From contig OY856186.1 of the NCBI GenBank assembly GCA_963693315.1, forward strand, positions 386,368,865-386,432,864: 64,000 nt of DNA, given 5' to 3'. Source of the DNA: Diogma glabrata. Taxonomy: Eukaryota > Arthropoda > Insecta > Diptera > Cylindrotomidae. Of the stretch, positions 33,552 to 44,316 are shown piece after piece. The position numbers and the translations under genes are program-made. The notes beneath the pieces are model-generated. The model was not told the origin of the DNA. It did not search any database and worked only from the letters and a program-made list of their open reading frames with translations. Within the stretch, counting starts at the first letter, position 1. Every line of letters starts with the position of its first letter.

Positions 33552-34960
33552 ATAATGTTAAATGTCAAATAGAATTTTTAGAATCCAGAAAAAGTTGTAA
33601 GAGCAAATAAAGTGAATCAGATAATTTCATTATCAGTTGTTTAAATACTTTGTTAATAATAATTATTTAAGTTCACACAAAAACACATATGCAACCACGA
33701 TTACGTCTTTACTTGTGCCAAAAGTTATAAATAAAGTTTGTTAAACGTAACATATTGCGTAACATTGATGGAGAAACTTTTATTTATAACTTAGGGTGTA
33801 GCACTTGCTTGCTCTAAAGATGGACCATCCTCCTGAAATAACAATGCGGGTCTGTACTATTTCTTACAAGTTTTATGCCGAACATAAATTTAAAAATATT
33901 AACATACATTTCTTCAACTTATCATTCCGATTCTTACACCACTTAAGTTATTGATTTATTTTCTAGAAAAAATATATTTCTTGTATAATCATATGGAACG
34001 TAACACACTTGCCTAATTGGAGATGAACATTTTCATAAATTCAGGACATACCTTACGCAAAAGCCAAAGTTTTTTCATAGTTGAAACATTCGGTAAACTA
34101 TTTACAATTAAAGCAACTTTTAATATAATTTACATAAAAAAAATTAAAATCTTAAAATAAGTTTAAATTTTTTAAGAAAAAATGAAAAACTTTTAACCTG
34201 CACGATTATACTCAAACTAAGAACTTATAAGTTTGCTAAATTAAAAAAAAAACTTATAGGTAAGAATAGTTTTATAAACACGAGATTTCTAAAAATAAAA
34301 AGGATAAATAAAATGAAAACATTCATTACATAAATAACATAAAAAATATGTTGTTATATGCATAAAAATAACCAATAAAATAAACAAAATAAAACATCAA
34401 ATACTAACGTTGCCAGTTTTCTTCGGTGTTGGTTTCGATGACATGATTAACGGAAAACACTATTAATTTTTGTTAGTAAAATTAAATTAAAATGAAATAT
34501 AAGAACAATTAAGTATAAAAATAAAAACAAACTTATAATTATTAATTAGTTGTATATAAAACTAAAAAATAACTTATCCTTGTGAGCAATATTTATTAAT
34601 TTTGAACTTGGATACTGAACAACGAGAAAATCGATAAAAATTAATTTTTTGTCAAATTAAAATAATTTGGTTGCTATGATAAATATAAATTTGTTTGTTT
34701 GAAATAGTTTGGACACAAATAATTGTTAGATAATTGTTAGCCTATTTATTAGTTTTCATTTTTTTTATGTTACGTTAAATTTACAATATTTAGGTATGGA
34801 TTGTGTTGAGGATAATGTATTGAAAACATATTTCAAGTTGGAAAAAAATGTTAACCAACGATTTAATTTTAAAATTTTTTGTCATTTTACTTTCGCTAGC
34901 GCTATATTTATTTCTCCAGTTGTAGTTCGAACTAAATTTGACAGCTAAAATCAAATCGAG
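33552..34960. other. AT-rich stretch, no gene seen
   Basis: No reading frame or repeat supported. The last ~20 bases before the foldback (acagctaaaatcaaatcgag) weakly resemble the first bases beyond its other end. Confidence 0.5.
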
Positions 34961-34979
34961 CACGGCTGTGACTATCTGC

Positions 34980-35090
34980 ACGGTCCGCGGTATATGCGCG
35001 GTATACCACAATAATAACGCGGTATGCCGCAATAATAAGGCGGTATACCGCAATAATAACGCAGCATACCGCACTGTTAATGCGGGCTCT
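34980..35090. repeat. ~21-bp palindromic tandem repeats at the left foldback tip (mirrored 41575-41680)
   Basis: Units of GGTATACCGC plus aataataacgc repeat about four times. Each contains the palindrome gcGGTATACCgc, in strong contrast to AT-rich flanks. The mirrored right tip has the same set. Chance open frames of 76-90 codons in these tips are an effect of the 21-bp period. Confidence 0.85.
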
Positions 35091-35274
35091 AATATATTAA
35101 CGCATTGCATTGCTATAGTAGTACGGTGTACCGCATCGACTATCATATCAACAAACACAGGCCGCTTGGAATACATTTTTGATAAGTAGACAATAGAATT
35201 TATTAACAATTTTTATAATGGAAAACAATTTGCAGTTCTATTCTATTTAATAATTTATTATTCAATTTGTGGGA

Positions 35275-35637
35275 CTTTTATTGGGTCAAGAACCCAATTT
35301 AAGATTTAATATATGCTGTGGCTGATTATTTTTAATAAGATAGTAAAGTTTGTGGAAGAAAGCATTGTAAAGGCTGAAATTCACATAAAACAATCAGAAT
35401 TCCATTCAAATTTTACAGAAACAGAATTTTTTGCTGTCAAATTTGTATGAAATTTGGGTCAAGAACCCAATTTAAGATTTAATATATGCTGTGGCTGATT
35501 ATTTTTAATAAGATAGTAAAGTTTGTGGAAGAAAGCATTGTAAAGGCTGAAATTCCCATAAAACAATCAGAATTCCATTCAAATTTTACAGAAACAGAAT
35601 TTTTTGCTGTCAAATTTGTATGAAATTCTGTTTCTGT
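35275..35637. repeat. 181-bp tandem duplication in the left arm only
   Basis: ttgggtcaagaacccaattt begins copies at about 35279 and 35456, and both run to gctgtcaaatttgtatgaaa. The right arm has one copy (about 41200-41375), so it arose after the arms formed. Confidence 0.9.
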
Positions 35638-36529
35638 TTTATGTGAATGCCCGGCTTAAACGATGAATTTTGTGTTAAATATGACATAAATGTCTATGTT
35701 TATGCTATGTGCATGCCATATATTAAAATCATTTGTATAAGACAAAAGGTAATCTATATTACAAGCTTGTATATGTGGGCACGATTACTTAAACTTTAAG
35801 GCGCAAGCGGATTTTGTTTGTGTTAGGATACTTTAAGAAGCAAATTACAAATTTTTTTTTTGAAAATCAGGCCCCGGGACTAAGATAAAGACCTTTGAAA
35901 AAATCGTACAAAAATACACTTTACCATATGTTGCAATTCAAATGACGTTTAATGTTATTTTTGATACACATAATACAATTTCAAAGAATCTACATGAATA
36001 AATTAAAAAATAATAATTATAATTTCGGGGGCCCGTAAATTAAGTAAAAGGGACTGTTTTGATCTTGATCAGTGAGTGATTCTATATCAAATAAAAAAAA
36101 TCTTGGCGCCTAAGTAGAAGTAATACCCCTGGTCTCGTTCAAATCTTCAATATATTTCAACTACCGTTTTCTTCACCTTGGGATAAACCGGTTGCCGAAG
36201 AACAATTTACAGAGTAATTTGGAATAACTTAAAATCAAATATGATTTTCATTTTTTTCCAGCCTATATTATCGGACAAGGGCATAATAAAACAAACAAAA
36301 AACTATATATTTTTTAAATTTTAGGCATAGCAATTAAAAAATATTATCATGACTCGACATGCACTTCCAACTATCTACAAATTCTACAAAATTGACGAAC
36401 ATGCAGCAGAGTGTGGATTCTGATCGGTTTTGTCAATTTTTTGTCAACGTTTAGATAAAAATAAGACATAATAAAATTTTGCTTTTGCTTGATTTACACA
36501 AGAAAAACTAAACGATAAACGTTTGTCTG

Positions 36530-37053
36530 CCCTGGTTAAACATTCCGATTGAAACCAAATGAAAAAAATTAATTGGATCAATCGGAATTCTGCATTGGAA
36601 ATTTTCAATTAATTCCTATTCAAAAAATCTATTTCCAATACAATCCTATTCATTCCTGTTAAATATCTCTATTTTATTTTTCAACCGGAATCTATAGGAA
36701 ATGTATATAAATAGGAGTTAATTAGAAATTTCCATTGCAGAATTCCGATTAATCCTATTCATTCCTATTAAATCTTTTCCAATTGAATCCTGTTAAATTT
36801 ATAAGATTATTTAATTTTTTTCCAAGTTCCCTTTTCCTATTGAATCTCTTAATTTCCGACTGAAATTCAATCGGAAATTTCCTTTAGAACCCTACAGAAC
36901 CTCTTTTCCTGTTAAATCCCATTCATTCCGATTGAATTTTAATTGGCAGATCGAAGTCTTCCTATTAAACCAATTCAATCCGATTTAATCCTATTGAAAT
37001 TATATTGGATTTAATAGGATTCAGTAGGTTTGAATTGGAATGTTTAACCAGGG
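36530..37053. mobile_element. 524-bp MITE in the left arm, 2-bp target duplication
   Basis: Ends CCCTGGTTAAACATTCC and GGAATGTTTAACCAGGG are exact inverted repeats of at least 17 bp. The matching right-arm sequence lacks it and reads gtctgaaag straight through (complement at about 38588-38596), which defines an empty site and a duplicated TG at 36528-36529 and 37054-37055. The interior consists of repeated attcctattaaat/gattgaat words. No ORF. Confidence 0.9.
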
Positions 37054-37159
37054 TGAAAGAAATTCATGCAATCTAAATGTTTTAGTTATATATATTGCGG
37101 GGTTTTTTGCAGAATTGACAAAATAGTTTTTGTATTCACATCTCCGAGAATTAGACAGT

Positions 37160-37870
37160 CTTTTGTACAAAACAAATGTCCTATGGACGGTTCACAGCTG
37201 CTTACTGGTGGTATATAAATATTGACTAGAGTTATCTCTGTATTTCCGGATTATATTATTAACAACCTAGTTTTTCTAGGTGATTATTAGTTCCCGGTAC
37301 TGCTGGCAACGTGCGGAAGATAACGGTTTTGTGAATGATAAAGGCAAGGCCACCTTTGTCCATCCCTCTATCTAGCCTTAAATTCTATAATCACAGATAT
37401 TATTACTAATCTTAGATCTAAAATTTAGTTTGGTTTCTTGCAAAATGCGACTATTATGTCATCTATCTTGTTTATGAGATCATTGCAATTTAGTTGCATT
37501 ATTTTCACATCGCTTGGGGTTTCTGGGTGCGTGTTCATTCCCTTTGTGTTCTGGTGCGAGATCATGCTTGAATGTTGACTTGATACATGGCAACAGGGCG
37601 CTATATAATTTTTGGTCTATCCATTGCTTATTTGTGGCAAGGCCTGAGCAGTTCTTGAGATGACACCATTCCTTACAGCTGTTAAACTGGACGGATGTAG
37701 TGTTTGCCTTAAAATGTTTTTACATATTGTACAGTGCCATGTTTTAGTTGGTTCAGAATTTCTTTCAATACCAGCCATGACGAGGAGGCGAGTTTGAAGC
37801 ATCGAGGCCAGTGACCGCTGCTTCTTTATCCAAAAAATGGAGCGATGGAGTTGCACCTTCTGTCAGAATT
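37160..37870 (-). pseudogene. Jockey/CR1-like LINE 5' part (broken)
   Basis: The minus strand reads LLVMAGIERNSEPTKTWHC followed by C-IC and, after a shift, SCKEWCHLKNCSGLATNKQW. This is the cysteine-rich segment found upstream of the endonuclease in some Jockey- and CR1-related elements. A later ILQETKLNFRSKISNN block (about 37410-37450) fits the QETKL endonuclease motif, then scattered EN-like words to about 37290. It lies in the unique middle of the foldback and is unlikely to be the foldback's own gene. Confidence 0.6.
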
Positions 37871-37944
37871 GTTGTGATGGACCTGGGTCGAAACTGCGTT
37901 CCGAGTACTTCTGGGGCGTAGACCCACGTTCATCTTGAGAAGCG

Positions 37945-38260
37945 CTAATATTGTCACTGGTATTGCCCCTTATTGACTATGGTCTTGAGATTGTTTCGGG
38001 TTCTATGAATGATACCTTTATAGTGCTGCGGAGAGCCCTTAATTATGCTACTAAATTTGTATATAGCTTAAAACCTAGAGATCATATATCCCCTTTTGTC
38101 CATGATCTTAGCATACAGAAGTTGGATATTATCAGCAAAAAGATGAACCATAGAAAAGCGACAAGATTTGGAAATATCATTGATAAACATTGAAAACAAC
38201 AAGGTCCCAAAATATATATATTTTGTCCTGAATTTGCCATTTCAAAATTTGGTTCCCTGT
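37945..38260. pseudogene. Two opposed Jockey RT scraps
   Basis: On plus, 37951-38100 reads VLPLIDYGLEIVSGSMNDTF and NYATKFVYSLKPRDHISPF, the C-terminal region of the same LINE family as 39629-40699. On minus, 38260-38105 reads GTLLFSMFINDIS and HLFADNIQLLYAK, its RT motifs 4-5 with the second catalytic Asp changed to Asn. The head-to-head order shows an inversion or twin-priming type rearrangement. Confidence 0.7.
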
Positions 38261-39096
38261 TCATCATTGATGTATTGTAAATGCGACATTATCAGTTCGG
38301 GAGAGATCACATTCAATTCATTCACAATCAACCATAGTTTTTAGAAGTTTGAAAACGAGCTTCATTAGTCCATAATCCTCAACACATTTTTTAACTAGAG
38401 TTGGAAAAAGACTTGCAGTTCGATTTTCTTCAAGTAATATATAAATTCTATTTGCTACTGGTACTGATTGTGGATTCTGATCGGTTTTGTGAATTTTTTG
38501 TCTAATTCTACAAAAACTATTTTGTCAATTCTGCAAAAAAACCCGCAATATATATAACTAAAACATTTAGATTGCATGAATTTCTTTCAGACAAACGTTT
38601 ATCGTTTAGTTTTTCTTGTGTAAATCAAGCAAAAGCAAAATTTTATTATGTCTTACTTTTGTCTAAACGTTGACAAAAAATTGACAAAACCGATCAGAAT
38701 CCACACTCTGCTGCATGTTCGTCAATTTTGTAGAATTTGTAGATAGTTGGAAGTTCATGTCGAGTCATGATAATATTTTTTAATTGCTATGCCTAAAATT
38801 TAAAAAATATATAGTTTTTTGTTTGTTTTATTATGCCCTTGTCCGATAATATAGGCTAGAAAAAAATGAAAATCATATTTGATTTTAAGTTATTCCAAAT
38901 TACTCTGTAAATTGTTCTTCGGCAACCGGTTTATCCCAAGGTGAAGAAAACGATAGTTGAAATATAATGAAGATTTGAACGAGACCAGGGGTATTACTTC
39001 TACTTAGGCGCCAAAATTTGTTTTATTTGATATAGAATCACTCACTGATCAAGATCAAAACTGTCCCTTTTACTTAATTTACGGGCCCCCGAAATT

Positions 39097-40806
39097 ATTT
39101 ATTTATTTATTTATTACTTTACATGATGGCAAACAGGCTGAGGCCCAATACATTGCCCAATATATTATACATTTTTAGAGTAGAAAAAAAGAAAAAAAAA
39201 AGAAAATATGGCAGGAGCCATACAGCAAAAAAGAAAGTATACTTAAACTATATACATAAAACTAAATGAATATATACATATAAACATGACTATAAACAAA
39301 AGTAAATTAAATTCATAGCAACAACAGCAAACTACCAGAGACCAGATTAACCCTCCATACACCCACTATATATTACTAGCCAACAATAGTAGGCTTACTG
39401 GTTTGGCAGTTTTCAAAAAAAAAAAGAAAACAAAACATACAAGGACATGAACATTAACAGGAAGGAAGGAATGGGAGTTAAGGGTAGGAAGGAAAGAGGT
39501 AGGTGGTGGGAAAAAGGAAAAACGACGCAGAAATTACAAATCCATCGCCACAAGGACAGAGCATTCGGCAAGCAATATATTAAACATAAGGCAGCAGTAG
39601 TGACAAAATTTGAGAAGAAAGCAAGAAATTAAGACCAGACGGTATCAGAGCAGATCATATAAGTAAAAAGCTTGGATCGAAAACTAGAGACAGACATGTT
39701 GAACCGCTTAAGCTCCGGCGTAAGGTCATTAAACAGCTTTGACGTTCTAATCGAGTACGAGAGAGCATAGGTGTTGCAACTTATGGAAGGAAGGGTAATT
39801 AATTGCAGTCGAATTGAAGGACCAAAAATAAACCATTTCATCAAATACAGTGGACACTCATATTTGAAAAGTTTAAAGAAGAGAAGAAGAAGTCGCATCC
39901 TAACATGGTCATTAAATGATGTGCCGATAAGCTTTATAGCGAAGCTGGATATGTGTTGTCTAATTTTGAGACCGTAAACGAACCGAACCACCCAGTTAAA
40001 AGACTTCTTAACTAAACCAATATTCTCCAAGGTGCAGCCAGAGTAGACCTCAATGCCATAATCAAACAGTGGCATGACAAGAGCAAGAGCGAGTCGCTTT
40101 TCAATATGCCCAGGAAGGAAATGATTAAGGCTACTAAGTCTTCTTAAGATAACAACGACTCTGCCAATGACATTATTCATATGAGGTCTCCAAGACAAAT
40201 CGCTATCAAAAATTACGCCACGGTTCTTCACCTGTGTAGAAAAGGGGATAACAGTATCACCGATCTTAATAGTCAAACCATGATTGTTCAGCGATGAAGG
40301 ACAATTAAACTGCATGGCCTGCGACTTAAGCGGGTTGAGAACCAACCTGTTTGAAACAGCCCAATCAGAAATAAGTTTAAGATCAGCATTAGTTTCAAGA
40401 AAACCGATGGATGTGGAATCGAGGACAAGCATGGAGCAACTGAACGTCATCAGCAAAGAGGTGGAGCACAGAATGACAGAGAAGGGACGTAATATCGTTG
40501 ATAAAAAGTGAGAAAAGGAGAGGACCCAAAATAGAACTCTGAGGAACACCCTTGAGAATAGGGGAAGAACTAGATGCGGACATGCCCGAAGTAACACGTT
40601 GATTACACAAATAAGAGAAAACAAGGTTACAAGCACTGGATGAGAAAAAGAACGTAGATTTAAGTTTAGAGACCAGCAATGCATGATCAATGGAATCAAA
40701 GGCCTTACTAAAGTCCAGAAAGAGAAGAAGACTGATCAACTTCCCATCCTTGTGGCGGTGTAAACGGTCAGAGACATCAACTAACGTGTGAGTTGTGCTA
40801 TAATGT
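39097..40806 (-). mobile_element. 5'-truncated Jockey LINE inserted in the right foldback arm
   Basis: The arm sequence breaks after cgaaattat (39097) and resumes near 40806 (aattattattttttaattta), as shown by the continuous left arm at about 35990-36025. The minus-strand 3' end carries a (TTTA)n tail at 39097-39115, read as (TAAA)n in element orientation. Length about 1.7 kb. Edges are uncertain by about 10 bp because the target is AT-repetitive. Confidence 0.85.
39629..40739 (-). pseudogene. Jockey LINE reverse transcriptase, C-terminal two thirds
   Basis: Two overlapping minus frames form one RT. 40739-40395 has LDFSKAFDSIDHALL (motif A Asp), GVPQSSILGPLLFSLFINDI (motif B, with Gln-Ser for Gln-Gly) and HLFADDVQLL (catalytic FADD). 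A shift near 40400 leads into the 40699-39629 frame with NADLKLISDWAVSNRLVLNP, CPSSLNNHG and the long C-terminal domain to the stop after TVWS at 39629. It copies element RNA at chromosomal nicks. It is 5' truncated with one frameshift but otherwise well preserved, so probably a fairly young insertion. Confidence 0.85.
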
Positions 40807-41744
40807 AATAATTATTATTTTTTAATTTATTCATGTAGATTCTTTGAAATTGTATTATGTATATCGAAAATAACATTAAACGTCATTCGAATTGCAACAT
40901 ATGGTAAAAAGTGTATTTTTGTACGATTTTTTCAAAGGTCTTTATCTCAGTCCCGGGGCCTGATTTTCAAAAAAAAAATTTGTAATTTGCTTCTTAAAGT
41001 ATCCTAACACAAACAAAATCCGCTTGCGCCTTAAAGTTTAAAGAATCGTGCCCACATATACAAGCTTGTAATATAGATTACCTTTTGTCTTATACAAATG
41101 ATTTTAATATATGGCATGCACATAGCATAAACATAGACATTTTTCTCAAATTTAACACAAAATTCATCGTTTAAGCCGGGCATTCACATAAAACAGAAAC
41201 AGAATTTCATACAAATTTGACAGCAAAAAATTCTGTTTCTGTAAAATTTGAATGGAATTCTGATTGTTTTATGTGAATTTCAGCCTTTACAATGCTTTCT
41301 TCCACAAACTTTACTATCTTTTTAAAAATAATCAGCCACAGCATATATTAAATCTTAAATTGGGTTCTTGAACCAATAAAAGTCCCACAAATTGAATAAT
41401 AAATTATTAAATAGAATAGAATTGCAAATTTTTTTCCATTATAAAAATTGTCAATAAATTCTATTGTCTACTTATCAAAAATGTATTCCGGCCGCTGCCT
41501 GTGTTTGTTAATATGATAGTCGATGCGGTACACCGTATTACTATAGCGATGCAATGCGTTAATATATTAGAGCCCGCATTAATAGTGCGGTATGCCGCGT
41601 TATTATTGCGGTATACCGCCTTATTATTGTGGCATACCGCGTTATTATTGCGGTATACCGCGCATATACCGCGGACCGTGCAGATAGTCACAGCCGTGAC
41701 AGTTCAAAAATCAACAATGAAATGTCAAAATAAAAATACTAAAA

Positions 41745-42842
41745 ATGTATTCATCGTATATGACAACAAATAATAGGAAATATAATTGCAACAAATTTCC
41801 AACAATAACAAAACCAAAAATTGTTGGTTATTTTAGTGTGAATGAAGATCGACAATATGTTCCAGATTTATCAAACTTTAAATATGTGAAGCTTCCGAGA
41901 GCAAATAAACACTTTGAGTATGATTTAAATGAAGGATATGAAAATGCCATTCCCAAACCAGATTGTGATGAAAAAATAGATTTTTTACTGAAATTTGTTA
42001 TTGATAACATAACAAAATGTTTTGATTATAATAAAAGTCAATTAATTTACGATTTTGTTTGTTTTCGTGGATTGATAAGACTAATAATGTGTACGCCGTA
42101 CGAAAATCGTGAAAATTGGAGTATTCTAGCTACAAAATGGAAGGATACGATATATTTATGCAGTTCAGAAACAGAAGAAAAAAAACAACGTTCTGCAAAC
42201 GAAACCGATCAAAATAAGAAATTTTGTTATTATGGCTTTAAATTTGAACAATGTGTCCTATCTTCAGATCCCAATGTTGAACCTGATACTATATCACCTG
42301 TTGTTTTATCGAATGAATTCTGCACAATGTTTGCCACAACGTTTGAAGGAAATAAAATTTTATATGGGGCTGAAATGGATGGAGTAGAGTCAGATAAATC
42401 AATCAATATTAACACTGATTTGAATACGTTATCATTTATTGAACTCAAAGTTAAACGAAAAGAGAGAAACCAGTATCAGCTCAATAGTTTTTACAAATTT
42501 AAATTAATCAAGTGGTGGTGCCAAAGTTTTTTAGTGGCTATATCAAAGGTGATTGTAGGTCTAAGAAATGATAATGGAATTGTAAATGAAATTACAGAAA
42601 TGAATGTTCGTGACTTTTCAAAATTAGGACAACAATATTGGTCAGCATCAACTTGTATGAATTTTTTCATTAGATTTCTTAATAAAGTTAAATGTGATAT
42701 GAAAAATATAAACTGTCCATTTACTGTATTTATGTACGATTTTGATCCAACAAAAGAAATAATAACGACACAAACGCAAGTAAAACATAATATAGCTTTT
42801 TTACCAAAATGGTATATTGAGAAAGTAAAAAGTCAAATTTGA
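41745..42842 (+). CDS. DXO/Rai1-family decapping exoribonuclease, intact, intronless
   Basis: 365 residues, the usual size for this family. These nuclear/cytoplasmic enzymes remove incomplete or non-canonical 5' caps (including NAD) and degrade the RNA 5'-3'. All six signature blocks are present: FRGL with Arg108; GFKFEQ with Glu168; GAEMD with Glu210 and Asp212; IELKVK with Glu233 and Lys235; KWWCQSF with Gln260; and FLPKWY near 352-357. They correspond to the catalytic metal and substrate residues of mouse DXO (Arg132, Glu192, Glu234, Asp236, Glu253, Lys255, Gln280), as I recall them. A second Met at residue 6 could be the start. No stop or shift breaks it and no introns are seen. The start is 46 bp past the foldback tip, so the promoter may lie in its repeat arm. 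It could be a host gene, a retrocopy or transposon cargo. Confidence 0.93.
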   Translation: MYSSYMTTNNRKYNCNKFPTITKPKIVGYFSVNEDRQYVPDLSNFKYVKLPRANKHFEYDLNEGYENAIPKPDCDEKIDFLLKFVIDNITKCFDYNKSQLIYDFVCFRGLIRLIMCTPYENRENWSILATKWKDTIYLCSSETEEKKQRSANETDQNKKFCYYGFKFEQCVLSSDPNVEPDTISPVVLSNEFCTMFATTFEGNKILYGAEMDGVESDKSININTDLNTLSFIELKVKRKERNQYQLNSFYKFKLIKWWCQSFLVAISKVIVGLRNDNGIVNEITEMNVRDFSKLGQQYWSASTCMNFFIRFLNKVKCDMKNINCPFTVFMYDFDPTKEIITTQTQVKHNIAFLPKWYIEKVKSQI

Positions 42843-42917
42843 AATTTTGATGGAAATTTTTTATTTTGATAAAACAAATATATTTTTTAATTATTTTATA
42901 AAATTTTTACACTCAAA

Positions 42918-42923
42918 AATAAA
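42918..42923 (+). promoter_or_regulatory. Putative poly(A) signal for the DXO-like gene
   Basis: AATAAA 76 bases after the stop codon, followed by a T/GT-rich stretch (gttcaatcaattttttgttt). Confidence 0.45.
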
Positions 42924-42962
42924 CGGATGTTTGGTTCAATCAATTTTTTGTTTCATATTATG

Positions 42963-43095
42963 TGATCCGGTGATACCAGATTTTCAAAAATGAATTTTAC
43001 CTTTAACGTATCGAAAATTCCCGATTTTTCCCGTTCTGTTAAGGGAAAAATTTCCATCAAGATTTCGATAAAAATACCCATATAAATTCAAATAG
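42963..43095. mobile_element. Isolated end of the outer-hAT family
   Basis: ggtgataccagattttcaaa then cgtatcgaaaattcccgatt and aaatacccatataaattcaa follow, in the same order, the reverse complement of 5870-5995. It is about 85% similar by eye. No partner end was found nearby, so this is a fragment. Confidence 0.75.
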
Positions 43096-43149
43096 TACAT
43101 GTATTCAATTGAATAGAATGAAAACTTGCTTTGAAAAGCGAAATATCCG

Positions 43150-43245
43150 TAACAAAAGTTTTATCTCAATTCCGGTCGGTTCGGGAGTCGAACCGGCGTC
43201 CTTCTGATCAGAGTTTATGGTTAACCAACGACGAGATAAAAATTT
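43150..43245 (-). other. tRNA-like / SINE-head sequence with B-box
   Basis: The minus strand has gttggttaac (A-box/D-loop-like), then about 30 bases on GGTTCGACTCC, an exact B-box consensus. TATCTC and GAGATA at the outer ends can pair as an acceptor-like stem. The anticodon arm does not fold properly and the T-arm is over-extended (ggttcg against cgaacc), so it is not a functional tRNA. A degraded tRNA-derived SINE head is the likeliest reading. Confidence 0.35.
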
Positions 43246-43407
43246 ATTTTTGGACGATCGACTTAACATCACAATTATTTTTAATTCATTTAACAAACGG
43301 TAAAACGTGTTCGTAGAATAAAAAAAATAAGACAAAAATTGACACTAAAAATGAATTGAATGTGAACATATTCACAAATTAAAATGTTCCTAATTTTAAA
43401 ATCGTTC

Positions 43408-44181
43408 TATAGCTTGTAATTCGCGCTATATAAAATAAATAAGTTATAGCTAGTCATTCGCGCTATAACAATCCAAATGGCTTCAAATATTTTCTTCGGT
43501 AAAGTATTTGTATCCAGCTTAATATAAAGCTTAATGATAGCATATAGGAAATGAGCCTTTATAAGAAAGATGATATTTATTGAAAGTTTCATTGATGATG
43601 CATCGTTAATAATATCATTATATACGTAATTCAATAATCCATGATTAAATCTTCAATTTAATCAATTAAATGCAGGATAAAACAAAACAAATGTATGTAC
43701 ATGTATATTTCCATGTACAAAAATGCATATAATAAAAACAATTATAAAACATAACTCTTGATTAAAGTTTAGTTCATATATTAATTACACAATATTTAAT
43801 ATTTTAGTAGAGAACTAATACAATGATACATTCTGCAATATCTTTGCAGACGGCGGTGAAAACAAAACTTTTCACGATTAAATACATAAACTTGAATAAA
43901 TTTAAATGTAATCTTTTAACAATTGCAATAGATTACAGTTCATTGATAAAACACTAATATGTTTATTAAAAGTTAATATCTTTTATCACCGATAAATAAT
44001 AAATTAATTTAATAACTAATAACATTTTTTTTTGTCGCTTAAATAAAAATGAAACATATTGGAAAAACATGAAAATTCTAACTGAAAAAGAAACTAAAAA
44101 CTAATTTTGTTTTTCGTTTTCATTAACTACTAGATTAAAACATATATTTAAAGTTTTTAGTTTTAACATACGCCACATACA
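43408..44181 (-). mobile_element. LTR of Gypsy family 3, copy A
   Basis: In minus orientation it starts TGTATGTGGCGTATGTT after a ggtaaggggg polypurine tract and ends gcgaattacaagctata. Start and end match those of copy B (53117 and about 53571), including the gcgcgaat--ctagctata repeats, though the middle is diverged and longer (about 774 bp). Confidence 0.8.
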
Positions 44182-44316
44182 CCCCCTTACCAGTGATATT
44201 GATGTATAGAAATATCACGATAAAAAGGTGTTTACACAGTGTGACGTATAAAAGAAAATATAAATTTTGAAATAATTACAAATCTTGCATTAAAATCATT
44301 TTGCGTAACAAAAATT

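Larger units (their letters stand above)
34961..41698. mobile_element. Giant foldback element with ~1.46-kb terminal inverted repeats
   Basis: The left tip CACGGCTGTGACTATC (34961) is mirrored at 41698. Pairing continues through the left arm (to about 37134) and right arm (from about 38500), including cagaaacagaattt, ccgggcattcacat, gggcccgtaaatt and gattctgatcggttttg blocks. After removing the MITE, the 181-bp duplication and the LINE, each arm is about 1.46-1.48 kb. Tips have ~21-bp tandem repeats. The ~1.37-kb middle holds only LINE debris. Architecture resembles Drosophila Foldback/Galileo elements, but no transposase supports a superfamily. Confidence 0.85.

Noticed and set aside
34938..35189. 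Frame with repeated NNNAVCRNNKAVYRNNN, mirrored at 41691-41461
   Set aside because: Product of the 21-bp tandem repeats, which are divisible by three; no conserved domain and same pattern in both tips.
43150..43245. Functional tRNA gene
   Set aside because: B-box is perfect but the anticodon arm cannot form a 5-bp stem with a 7-base loop and the T-arm is over-extended.
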